Shown: positions 26,457-34,532 of the stretch, piece by piece
How positions within the stretch are numbered: position 1 is the first letter of the stretch
How the letters are laid out: each line of letters starts with the position of its first letter
Assembly: GCF_003970675.1 (NCBI RefSeq)
Contig: NZ_CP034563.1
Span: 1,347,356 to 1,411,355, forward strand
Length of the DNA: 64,000 bases
Direction: 5' to 3'
Source: Flammeovirga pectinis
GTDB taxonomy: Bacteria > Bacteroidota > Bacteroidia > Cytophagales > Flammeovirgaceae
Program-made: the position numbers and the translations under genes
The notes under the pieces: model-generated
The model's input: the letters and a program-made list of their open reading frames with translations, nothing else
Told to the model about the DNA's origin: nothing
The model's database searches: none

Positions 26457-28133
26457 ATGACTAGACAAATATTACTCTACTTTTTAGTCTTTTTACTACC
26501 GACAAAAACTTGTTTCTCTACAGAAAAAGACAATAAATCTTCAATTAAAACAGAAAATTCAGAAAAAAATTATACTGTACAGCAAAAATCTAGTGTAAAT
26601 AATACACACATATACTATAATCAAGCCGAAAGTTTAAAGTTCTCGATGCCTGACTCCGCAATCGAGCTATATTATCAGTCTTTTGATATAGCTGGAAAAG
26701 AAAAAGACAGTTTACAAATGGGAAAAACTATGGCAGGGTTGGCTAATTTATATGCTCATAATGGTAAATTTGGCTATGCCTATGATAGTTATTGGGAAGC
26801 ACTCACTATTGCTGATAAAATAGAAGATATTGAATCTAAAGCCATTGTATATAATGGCCTTGGGTGGCTATATAGTTTCTATGAAAGGAATACGCTATCA
26901 TTAGACTATTTTAATAAAGCTATTACAATACTCAAAAATAATAAATCTATAAATCAGTTATTGTTAGTTGACAACTATTATGCTGTTGCAACTCTTAAAA
27001 GAAAAAGTAAAAATACAAACGAGGCAAGGCTTTACTTAGATAGTTGCTTGCTAGTGAAAAAAGAAAACCCTGGTTTACAAAAAAATAATGCATTTATTAA
27101 TGCAGAGTTTGGGTATAACTTTTATGAAGACGAAGAATATGAAAAAGCTTTGAAAATTTTACTACCACTAGAACCCTATTTTAGTGAATTTAACCATAGC
27201 TATCTCGTTATCTACCATTATTTTCTTGGTAATATTTACAACAGAATGGGTAAACTCAAAACAAGTGAAAAGTATTATAGAAGTGCGATCAATACTGGTT
27301 TGATTCATCATACACACTCAGATTTATTCCCAATTATATATGAAGAACTTTCTACTGTGCTTTTAAAATTAAACAAAACAAAGGAAGCTTATAAAATGTT
27401 GAAAATTTCTAAAGATTTTAACGAAAACCAATATGGTAGTAGAAATACTAGAAATAGACGGTTTCTAGAAATCAAAGATGAATTCCGTAAAAAGCAAGAA
27501 CAAGAGGAGGAATTACTACGAGAGCAAGAGTTAGAACGTTTAACACAAGAGAGTAGAATTAACTATCTAAAAAACATTATTTTCTATGTTACTATTATAG
27601 GTCTAATTTCTGTAGTTTTCTTTGTTTATAGAACACTTAGAAATAAATACAAGGCAAAACAGATTCTTTTTATTGAAAAACAAAAAATGGAAGAGCAAAA
27701 AGTAAAAGAAGTTCTTGACATCAAAAATAAAGAATTAACTGCTTCTGTTCTGCAAATTATACAGCATGAGGAAACACTAGCTGAAATTAAAAACGATTTA
27801 GCACAGCAGAAAAAAGAACCTGATGCGAATCAAATCAATAAAATTGCTAAAAAGATTAACCTTAATACTAATAATAACTGGAAAGAATTTGAAGCACGAT
27901 TTATTGAGGTGAATGGCCATTTTTATGAAGAATTAAATGCTCGTTTCCCTAAACTTACACAAGGGGATCAGAAAATATGTGCACTTATCAAACTTAATTT
28001 TGACAGTAAGGGAATGTCTAAATTATTGGGTATCTCTACAGAATCTGTTCATACAACAAGATACAGGTTAAGGAAAAAATTAGGATTAGAACGACAAGAC
28101 AACCTTGAAGAATTTATTTCTCAGATTGGATAG
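26457..28133 (+). CDS. Membrane-tethered TPR-HTH transcriptional regulator of the agar locus
   Basis: 558 residues with the ATG at 26457; the longer frame from a TTG at 26409 lacks a sensible N-terminus. Order: signal peptide (MTRQILLYFLVFLLP...), an extracytoplasmic helical TPR region (about 55-320, e.g. LANLYAHNGKFGYAYDSYWEALTIA, LGNIYNRMGKLKTSEKYYRSAI), a charged coiled coil, one membrane helix (about 371-391, IIFYVTIIGLISVVFFVY), a second coiled coil, and a C-terminal LuxR-like HTH (about 490-550: LTQGDQKICALIKLNFDSKGMSKLLGISTESVHTTRYRLRKKLGL). No histidine kinase or receiver domain is present. Divergent from susC, it is the likely activator of the agar genes. The signal sensed is unknown. 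Confidence 0.85.
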   Translation: MTRQILLYFLVFLLPTKTCFSTEKDNKSSIKTENSEKNYTVQQKSSVNNTHIYYNQAESLKFSMPDSAIELYYQSFDIAGKEKDSLQMGKTMAGLANLYAHNGKFGYAYDSYWEALTIADKIEDIESKAIVYNGLGWLYSFYERNTLSLDYFNKAITILKNNKSINQLLLVDNYYAVATLKRKSKNTNEARLYLDSCLLVKKENPGLQKNNAFINAEFGYNFYEDEEYEKALKILLPLEPYFSEFNHSYLVIYHYFLGNIYNRMGKLKTSEKYYRSAINTGLIHHTHSDLFPIIYEELSTVLLKLNKTKEAYKMLKISKDFNENQYGSRNTRNRRFLEIKDEFRKKQEQEEELLREQELERLTQESRINYLKNIIFYVTIIGLISVVFFVYRTLRNKYKAKQILFIEKQKMEEQKVKEVLDIKNKELTASVLQIIQHEETLAEIKNDLAQQKKEPDANQINKIAKKINLNTNNNWKEFEARFIEVNGHFYEELNARFPKLTQGDQKICALIKLNFDSKGMSKLLGISTESVHTTRYRLRKKLGLERQDNLEEFISQIG

Positions 28134-28141
28134 TATACAAA

Positions 28142-28171
28142 AACACCCATTATTTTGGTATAATGGGTGTT
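28142..28171. terminator. Intrinsic terminator between the regulator and the GH16 agarase
   Basis: Perfect 12-base arms AACACCCATTAT and ATAATGGGTGTT with a 6-base loop; followed by T7 on the + strand and with an A run on the other side, so it can serve both convergent genes. A further 7-base stem-loop TGAGAAG/CTTCTCA lies at 28188-28208, closer to the agarase stop. Confidence 0.9.
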
Positions 28172-28262
28172 TTTTTAATTGACTACCTGAGAAGCATTGT
28201 ACTTCTCAATTAATTATGGTGATTAACCACATAGCCTTTTAATCATTAAAATGTTTGAAAAT

Positions 28263-30797
28263 TTACTTATTAATGATAATCTTTTTCACCATTCTTCTAT
28301 TATCTTGTATCACCTCTACTATATATATACCATTCTGTAAAGAACTTATATCTAAAGAGTTAGTTACATTCTCAGACAATACCTTAATACCTATTGTATT
28401 ATATACTTTTATAGATGCTATTGATGACAAACCACTAAAATTCAAGGTATTTTTAACAGGATTAGGATACATGGCAACTCCTTGTAATTCGTCTTCTAAA
28501 GATAAAACTCTACTATTAGTAGTAACAGCGTTAAATGTAATTTTATCAAGATTCCATTGCCAATCGTTACTTCCTGAAGCAAACACTCTAATGGTATGAT
28601 CTCCTGCTGACAACGTCACTTTATTTGCCGCTAAAACTGATGTATACGATTCCCATCCGCCTGTATTTTGAACATTGTCTCTTGAAAAACCAACTCCGTC
28701 TACTACAATTTCAATCTGTGCATTATCACTAGGTGTTGCAATAGTATAAGTTACATTAAATGTTCCTGCCTCTGGTATATAGACTGTATAATCTGCCCAA
28801 TCTTCCGCATTTACATAATTAATTCCATTTGCAGATGCATTTACACCAAATGGTACAAAACCATCGTTAAAACTACCACTAGTTTCATTATAGTCTTCAG
28901 CTTGAATTACAAAATCTTCGGCTAAAGGAGGCGTTGGTTCTTCTGGATTCGTTCCTGAACCTAATTTTTCTAAATTCATTTTATCAAGATTCCATTGCCA
29001 ATCATTACTTCCTGAAGCTTCAATTTTTATTGTATGATTACCAGTTGTTAGCGACAAATTATTAGAAGCAGTCAATGCTTGATATGCATCCCACTGTCCA
29101 TTGTTTTGAACATTATCATCTGCTACTAAATTACCATTTACATAACATGCAATTTTAGCATTATCACTTGGTGATGATATATGATATGTAATAGAATAAT
29201 CTCCCATTTCAGTAATAGCAACTTCATACTCCATGTAATCTCCTGCATTAATATAATTTACACCTACAGAAGAAGTATTTGCACCAAACGGTACAACTCC
29301 ATCATTAAAAGTACCTCCTGTTGCATTAAAGTTTTCGGCCTCAATTTCTAGATTACTCACAATTGGTCCACCAGAACCACTAGCTTCTACTGTAATGTTA
29401 GAGGTTGCCGTAAAACCACCATCTGTAGATGTTGCAGTAATTACTGCAGTACCTACACTATTTGCAGTAAGTAAACCAGATTGATTAACAGAAACAACAT
29501 TTGTATTATTAGAAGTGAAAGTTATAGTTTGGTCTGTGGCATTAGAAGGTAAAACACGCCCTGTTAAGTTGCTTGTTTCTCCATTTTCTAGAGACGCATT
29601 TGCCGGATTTAATGTTACACTCTGAACAGCTACATCAGCTCCAGGGTTTGAACTAACAGGTTTATAAACACGTACCCAATCTACTTTCATCTGGTTCTTT
29701 GCAGGGTTTTCTAAATCACTTTGAGAAGGAGTAGAACTTGCTAACCAAGTTTGAGATTCCATATTAATAATGATATCCAATTCTTTAGTAAATCCTCTTG
29801 CTTCTTGTGTTACACCATTGCCATCTGTATCACTATCATCTCCACCTTGAAACCAAGCTGGGTCAATCACATTAAATCCATTCGATGCATTAGATGCTTC
29901 TTTCAATTTATCAAAATTATAAGTACTGCTTGTAGCATACGTTGTAACATCTGTATAGCCAGAGGCATTGTTTGTTGGAAGTTTATAACCATTCACATCC
30001 CAATTCTTAGAATTAAAATATGTGTATTTCCATGTTCCATTGTAATTTGTGGCAATTGCATTATAATACATCACCCTAACTAATTCTCCATCAATAAAAT
30101 ATTCAAAATGTTTTGGACTAATCCAGTTTACACCCATACGCATATAACGTCGATTACCATTGTTATAACACCAATCTCCCCAACCATAATTTGTATTTAC
30201 TCTACTATCAGGGTACCAAGAATTTGTATCTCTTGGTTGGTAATCTGTAAATGGGCTACGGATAAATGAATGATGACTGATATGAGTTAAATGCTTATAA
30301 CCATTCACTCCGCCATAATTCTCAATTATATCAATCTCTTCTGTATCATCTGGGCTTAATAACCAAAAACATGACGCTAAGGAGATATTTGCTACACTAA
30401 TAGACGACTCAACATATACAGGAAAAAGAACTTTATTGTTAGATGTTACACATCCTGAAGCAACACCATAGTTACCCCCTTTTCCATTTTCTGAAGTATA
30501 GCCTACGTTAATCACTAAATTGCTTCCATCAACGGTTACGTTTTCATTTTTCCAATACGTATATCCTGGGCCATCCCAACTATTATGGTAAAAGTTGTAC
30601 CATTTATTGCCTTCTCCAAAGTTAGACCAAGAAGATGAGTTGAAATTATAGTTAAAATCATCTGAGACATTTTCTTGTAATTCCCATTCTTTACCATTTC
30701 CTGCATTTGCTGGAATTTCAATTCCATTCCAATCTTGTGCAAAAATTTGAAAGAAAGAAACTAATAATAACGAAGTTGTAAAAAGTAGTTTTTTCAT
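28263..30797 (-). CDS. GH16 beta-agarase with Big_2 domain, two CBM6 and T9SS sorting domain
   Basis: Secreted endo-agarase, 844 residues. Signal peptide to about residue 21 (FFQIFAQ), GH16 catalytic domain (about 22-375) with the retaining motif ExDxxE at Glu154, Asp156 and Glu159 (EEIDIIENYGG), followed by ISHHSFIRSPFTDYQPRD, typical of beta-agarases rather than laminarinases. Next: a Big_2 Ig-like domain (about 385-470), two CBM6 domains (about 480-615 and 630-755), each ending ASGSNDWQWNLDK, and a T9SS type A domain (about 775-844, MYPNPVKNTLNFSG ... NGIYIVEV). The two CBM6 segments are nearly identical at DNA level over short stretches (28546-28583 and 28980-29017). It is 22 bases downstream of a GH86 stump. 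It should supply oligosaccharides to the SusCD system. Confidence 0.93.
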   Translation of the reverse strand: MKKLLFTTSLLLVSFFQIFAQDWNGIEIPANAGNGKEWELQENVSDDFNYNFNSSSWSNFGEGNKWYNFYHNSWDGPGYTYWKNENVTVDGSNLVINVGYTSENGKGGNYGVASGCVTSNNKVLFPVYVESSISVANISLASCFWLLSPDDTEEIDIIENYGGVNGYKHLTHISHHSFIRSPFTDYQPRDTNSWYPDSRVNTNYGWGDWCYNNGNRRYMRMGVNWISPKHFEYFIDGELVRVMYYNAIATNYNGTWKYTYFNSKNWDVNGYKLPTNNASGYTDVTTYATSSTYNFDKLKEASNASNGFNVIDPAWFQGGDDSDTDGNGVTQEARGFTKELDIIINMESQTWLASSTPSQSDLENPAKNQMKVDWVRVYKPVSSNPGADVAVQSVTLNPANASLENGETSNLTGRVLPSNATDQTITFTSNNTNVVSVNQSGLLTANSVGTAVITATSTDGGFTATSNITVEASGSGGPIVSNLEIEAENFNATGGTFNDGVVPFGANTSSVGVNYINAGDYMEYEVAITEMGDYSITYHISSPSDNAKIACYVNGNLVADDNVQNNGQWDAYQALTASNNLSLTTGNHTIKIEASGSNDWQWNLDKMNLEKLGSGTNPEEPTPPLAEDFVIQAEDYNETSGSFNDGFVPFGVNASANGINYVNAEDWADYTVYIPEAGTFNVTYTIATPSDNAQIEIVVDGVGFSRDNVQNTGGWESYTSVLAANKVTLSAGDHTIRVFASGSNDWQWNLDKITFNAVTTNSRVLSLEDELQGVAMYPNPVKNTLNFSGLSSIASIKVYNTIGIKVLSENVTNSLDISSLQNGIYIVEVIQDNRRMVKKIIINK

Positions 30798-30819
30798 ATC
30801 TATTTTAAAAATTTAGTAG

Positions 30820-30999
30820 TTATAAATAAGCAAAATGAACAATCTTATGACGTTCACGACCAAAATCTGAAACACCTTCTACAGAATGGATGATGTTTAA
30901 GTTTACATCAACATTTATTTCTTGTGAAAAAGCGGTGTACGAAAAAAAGAGCATAAATAGTAAGAGCAGTACTCTACTATTGTGTAGATAATAATTCAT
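30820..30999 (-). pseudogene. N-terminal stump of a second GH86 beta-agarase/porphyranase gene
   Basis: A 59-codon frame from the ATG at 30999 to a TAA at 30820. It encodes a good Sec signal (RVLLLLFMLFFSYTAFSQ) followed by INVDVNLNIIHSVEG and VSDFGRERHKIVH. This matches the mature N-terminus of the intact GH86 at 6227-8437 (DVDVNLNIKHSVGN, then SEFDRDKFITVH) residue for residue with conservative changes. After about 35 mature residues the frame stops and the GH16 gene begins 22 bases later. The remaining roughly 700 codons of a GH86 are missing, so this is a deletion remnant, perhaps still transcribed as the leader of the GH16 mRNA. Confidence 0.85.
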
Positions 31000-31294
31000 T
31001 TCATTTATTTAAATAATAATAGTTTGCTCTTGAGATCTGATTTAAAAGATTGATGTATTTATTACAAGAGCATAAAAGACTTGCCTGTCTTTCAATTATT
31101 CATAGCTTTCAACCCTTTTCTATTTGATCTTATAGGGGAATGAGAATAGAGAAATAGTTTTCTCAAGTTGAAGTGAGTTAATTTATTTAATCATAGAACA
31201 ATATTAGTTTGAAGTGAAATATTTATTTAGTACTCAAGACTCAACACGGTAATTTGTTTAACGAGTACTTTATTGAGCCATAAGATTGTAAACA

Positions 31295-31348
31295 ACACTT
31301 GTGATATTGGGTTCGCGTTCACTAAAAAAATGACAATACCACAAGTGT
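31295..31348. repeat. 15-base inverted repeat upstream of the GH16 agarase
   Basis: ACACTTGTGATATTG (31295-31309) against CAATACCACAAGTGT (31334-31348): 14 of 15 pairs match, loop 24 bases. The loop contains GGTTCGCGTTCACT. No U tail on either side, so an operator or cruciform is more likely than a terminator. Confidence 0.55.
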
Positions 31349-31400
31349 ATTATTTACGTCAACTAATTTGAGTGTTCCTCTCCCGATTATCAATAAAACT

Positions 31401-31416
31401 GACTAGATAAAAACTG
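31401..31416 (-). promoter_or_regulatory. Candidate operator shared with the susC upstream region
   Basis: Minus strand AGTTTTTATCTAGTCA, 15 of 16 identical to the element at 26331-26346 and in the same orientation relative to its downstream gene. Confidence 0.5.
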
Positions 31417-31642
31417 AATTATTTTTTTTTGAAATGAACAAAAACTGATCATACATTAGTATAAAGAGCTATTTTTCTAGACTGAAACTGTACAGATAGT
31501 CCTTAACAGGTAAAAAAAGAGGGGGCAATTATAAACCATCAAATAAATCAACTTTTTAGCAAAAAAAAGATATTGCGTTATAAAAAACATGTAATCTTTT
31601 TTGAAAAATTGCTAAATCAGAAATATAAATTTGAAAAGAAAA

Positions 31643-31672
31643 GCCCCTTATTTAATAGCTTAAATAAGAGGC
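31643..31672 (-). terminator. Terminator after the broken lipoprotein gene
   Basis: Arms GCCCCTTATTTAA (31643-31655) and TTAAATAAGAGGC (31660-31672), one mismatch, followed on the minus strand by TTTTCTTTTC. 45 bases past the stop at 31717. Confidence 0.8.
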
Positions 31673-31716
31673 TCTCCATTATTGATACTAAATATACTAC
31701 ACTATCAATTATCAAG

Positions 31717-32742
31717 TTATAGTTTTAAATAATAGTCATAATATATATAATTTGGATCTGACTCTAACGCTTCTGTTACTGTAGTTATTCCAGTTACTTG
31801 ACGTGATTTTATATCGTCAGAATACAGTTTATTTAGTGATGTATTTTCTAATGCTGCTCTATAATTAAAATCTGAAAGAGCATTATTTTGATATTCTATT
31901 CTATGAGATAATTTATGTACAACATCTCCTTCTTCTTTCTTTTCAAAATTAATGGTTATCTGAGTATTTAAATTCTCTTTATCAATATTTAGCTTTAAAG
32001 AAACTTTAGTTGAATTATAGTCTATAGTATTCACATTGTCTAAATAAGCTTCTTTAGATATATCTATAGGTAACTTACCACCATTATATCGAATCTTCGA
32101 TACAAAATCATTAGACGTGCATGTCTTCGTAATTATTGATTTAATATATGATGCATTTAAAACTTTAAGACCTGAAAGAATCATATTCTTTTTATTAAAT
32201 GAAGACACAATATTGCTTATATTAAAAGTATCTGATTCTGAACTAATTTGACCATAATATGAATATTCTTCAGATAGTGAACTTGAGTTATTAAAAGTTA
32301 TAATTTGAGAAGATGTATTCATTGTATAATCAGATTTTTTTATCACTAAGGTATCCTGATTATTTATCAAACTTGTAACAATAAAAGCATAAGAACCATC
32401 TTCATTTTTAGAGTAAAAATGATTTAACCATTTATCCTTAGCAGACCTCTTTTTTACTTTCATTGTGTAGTATACATGATTATATTTTTCTTCTTTTGTG
32501 AAATCTCCTATACTATTAATATTGTTTTCGACTTCCTTATCAAGTTCTAAAGGATACCCAACAGTAACTGTTATTAAATCATTTAAGTCTGTTTTTCGCT
32601 TTTTGATTTCATAATTAATTCCTACTACAGCATTAGAAACAATTTCTTTTGAATCTATATTCTCAATAACTTCATTAGTTGTTATCGTTTCCCCATTAAA
32701 AACTCTTTTAGTTTTAATTAAATAATGCGTTAAAGTACTTAA
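31717..32742 (-). pseudogene. C-terminal part of a frameshifted lipoprotein gene
   Basis: The first internal ATG is at 32463, but the same frame is open without a stop up to the 10-A tract at 32741-32750. Reading from there gives LSTLTHYLIKTKRVFNG and then NEVIENIDSKEIVSNAVVG, a normal-looking protein sequence. Removing one base from the homopolymer joins it to the lipoprotein N-terminal part (32714-33373) into one 551-residue product. The C-terminal part is polar and beta-rich, ending YYDYYLKL, with no motif I recognise. It has no start region of its own, so it is not an independent gene. Broken, phase-variable or recovered by slippage are all possible. Confidence 0.75.
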
Positions 32743-33373
32743 AAAAAAAATTTCGACCAGTACTTTTTTCGGGTATCAATAATCCTTTGGGAGTACCTAC
32801 AAAAGATTTCGAAGGACTAACTTCTGAAATAACATCACCATACTCATTAAGTAATACAAAATTAATATTATAATTTGAAATAAACGTTTCTAAATAGTTT
32901 CCAGACGATTCATTTCCAAGTGAAAATTTATTAGAACGATTTTTACTTTCTATATAATCATTTTCAATAAAAATATTAGGGATATAGTTATCGACTTCAA
33001 CGTCAAAATCAATTGTAATAGAGTTCTCTTTAAAAGACGATACGCCTTCTAAAATAGCCACTGCTGTTAATTGATTAATACCCCCTAATATCTTAGAATC
33101 AAAAGGAATTGAATAACTACCAGAGATGTTTTTTGATTGTTTTCCTAAACTTTCAGCTCCATTAAAAAGCTCTATTGCTTTAATTCTAAGATTATTTCTC
33201 CAACTTCCTGATGGATTAATTTTGATGACTGAAATTCCTCTTAAGAAATCCATTTCTTGGATCGATAATGAAGGAATAGTGTTAAACTGTTCTTCTTCTT
33301 CTTTTGTTGCACATCCATTGAGTACACAGAAAAGAACAAGAACTAACAGAAGTTCTGATTTAATAAAATTCAT
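32714..33373 (-). CDS. Lipoprotein of unknown function, N-terminal part of a frameshifted gene
   Basis: 219 residues as read. Lipoprotein signal (LVLFCVLNGC, Cys21), then an acidic KEEEEQF linker and a beta-rich region (about 50-130) that could be an Ig-like domain. The final residues FFFKYFNALFN come from reading through ten T's and look unlike the rest; a one-base shift there continues into the frame of 31717-32742. I do not recognise the family. The upstream flank is cut by an insertion sequence whose end lies 57 bases before the start codon (33373 to 33430), so the native promoter has probably been displaced. Confidence 0.7.
   Translation of the reverse strand: MNFIKSELLLVLVLFCVLNGCATKEEEEQFNTIPSLSIQEMDFLRGISVIKINPSGSWRNNLRIKAIELFNGAESLGKQSKNISGSYSIPFDSKILGGINQLTAVAILEGVSSFKENSITIDFDVEVDNYIPNIFIENDYIESKNRSNKFSLGNESSGNYLETFISNYNINFVLLNEYGDVISEVSPSKSFVGTPKGLLIPEKSTGRNFFFKYFNALFN
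32741..32750. repeat. A10 homopolymer at the frameshift
   Basis: Ten A's on the + strand (T10 in the gene). Nine would restore a single 551-codon frame. Such tracts are prone to polymerase slippage, transcriptional slippage and sequencing error. Confidence 0.9.
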
Positions 33374-33429
33374 GGTTATAGTAATTGTTTATACAGAGAG
33401 TGTAAGTAATTGATTTAAACTAATAGACT

Positions 33430-33449
33430 TTATCACGGTTAATTTATTA
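33430..33449 (+). repeat. Left terminal inverted repeat of the IS
   Basis: Begins TTATCACGGTTAATTT; preceded by the target duplicate ACT at 33427-33429. Confidence 0.9.
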
Positions 33450-34308
33450 AAGTTCTGAATCTAATCCTTAAGTTATGTAATCCAACACCTATTTTTATCA
33501 GGTAATCATGTATTTCGGAAGACCTAAGGTTTATTTTTTGACTTAAAACTTTAAGACGTTTCACACCTGAAAAAGCATGTTCCACTCTAATTCTTAAACT
33601 GGATATTCCTTTATTAATCTGTTTTTGAAGAGGTGATAGTTTCACTTTTTTAGATGTTTTATAGGGGAGAATTACATTTTCGTGTTCTTTATCTGCACCT
33701 AAAAAGCCTAAGTCTACAAGTATATTTATAGAGGATTCTTTCACGATAATATCATCCCATATACTTTTATCATGGGCACTTCCTTCATAAGTGTTACTGA
33801 TAAAATGAATGAAACCACTTTCATCTGTGAAAGCAAGGTTTTTAACAGTGTGAGCCTTCTTCTTTCCACTATAAAACTCCTTTTGAACATCATAATCTAT
33901 ACTTCTATTGATTTGCCTTTCAGTAACATCACAAAGTATTGAATTTAAATTTGAAGGTATTATAAATGGCTCATTTGAATCGGGTAATAAAAAGCATTTA
34001 CGTAAACTTTCAATCAGAATTGGTAATAGAAAGTTAACCCATTCACTTACTTTGGCTTGACTTATTTTAAAGTAGGAACCAAAAAACACCTGTCTAGGAT
34101 GTTCTTTTAGATAGATTAGAATGAATTCTAATTTTTTGGAACTACCATAAAGACTTGAAAGACGAGATTCTTTAAACTTTGGATAAGCTCTTTTCTTTCC
34201 TTTTAATGTGTAGTTAGAAATTTTCATTTCAACTTGATATGAAAACTCTTTCAATAAAAAATCAAATTCCGTTTGAGTTAATGAGGTTAATGAATTAATT
34301 TTATCCAA
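33439..34308 (-). CDS. IS5-family transposase (DDE_Tnp_4 type)
   Basis: 289 residues, catalyses cut-and-paste movement of the surrounding element. An N-terminal helical/HTH region (YFKISQAKVSEWVNFLLPIL, about 79-98) precedes the catalytic core. The DDE residues are visible: Asp127 (ILCDVTERQI), Asp199 (ILVDLGFLGA) and Glu243 (RVEHAFSGVKRLK). The SGKKKAHTVKNLAFTDESG stretch is also typical. The frame is intact and the element ends are intact, so it may still be active. The stop codon overlaps the left end region of the element. Confidence 0.92.
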   Translation of the reverse strand: MDKINSLTSLTQTEFDFLLKEFSYQVEMKISNYTLKGKKRAYPKFKESRLSSLYGSSKKLEFILIYLKEHPRQVFFGSYFKISQAKVSEWVNFLLPILIESLRKCFLLPDSNEPFIIPSNLNSILCDVTERQINRSIDYDVQKEFYSGKKKAHTVKNLAFTDESGFIHFISNTYEGSAHDKSIWDDIIVKESSINILVDLGFLGADKEHENVILPYKTSKKVKLSPLQKQINKGISSLRIRVEHAFSGVKRLKVLSQKINLRSSEIHDYLIKIGVGLHNLRIRFRTLIN

Positions 34309-34382
34309 AATGGCTAAGGTTATAATAGTTTTGTTTGTGTAGGAACTACAAAACTAAAACTTTAAGCCATTTTTTCTTTTTA

Positions 34383-34402
34383 TAAGAAATTAACCGTGAT
34401 AA
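34383..34402 (-). repeat. Right terminal inverted repeat of the IS
   Basis: Complement reads TTATCACGGTTAATTTCTTA, one mismatch in 20 to the left end; followed by ACT at 34403-34405. Confidence 0.9.
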
Positions 34403-34532
34403 ACTCTAATGGTTTTTATTTAAATGTGGTATATCTAATAAATTGATAAAAATGTATAGTTGTTTTAGTATTTATAAGTGCAATGTTATTAAAAATATTA
34501 GTAGATAAATAATTAATATTTGCAAACGTAAG

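Larger units (their letters stand above)
31000..31716. promoter_or_regulatory. Upstream region of the GH86 stump/GH16 agarase, 717 bp without a gene
   Basis: No further gene seen. It should hold the promoter now driving the GH16 gene. Contents: an inverted repeat TGCTCTTG/CAAGAGCA (31025-31072), a 15-base inverted repeat (31295-31348), a CGCG-containing block in its loop (31309-31323), the 16-base operator candidate (31401-31416), and the terminator of the broken lipoprotein gene (31643-31672). Confidence 0.6.
33430..34402. mobile_element. Complete IS5-type insertion sequence, 973 bp
   Basis: Terminal inverted repeats TTATCACGGTTAATTT are identical over 16 bases at both ends (33430-33445 and 34387-34402) and 19 of 20 overall. 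A 3-base target duplication ACT flanks the element (33427-33429 and 34403-34405). One transposase gene fills most of it. The element lies between the FAS1 gene and the broken lipoprotein gene. The 3-base duplication fits the ISL2-like subgroup of IS5 rather than groups making 2- or 4-base duplications. Confidence 0.9.

Noticed and set aside
28255..28599. 114-residue plus-strand frame starting downstream of the regulator
   Set aside because: Antisense to the T9SS domain of the GH16 agarase and located behind a strong terminator; no independent support.
32464..32713. Apparent 250-base intergenic gap between two small genes
   Set aside because: The frame of the downstream part is open through the whole gap up to the A10 tract, so this is coding sequence of one frameshifted gene.
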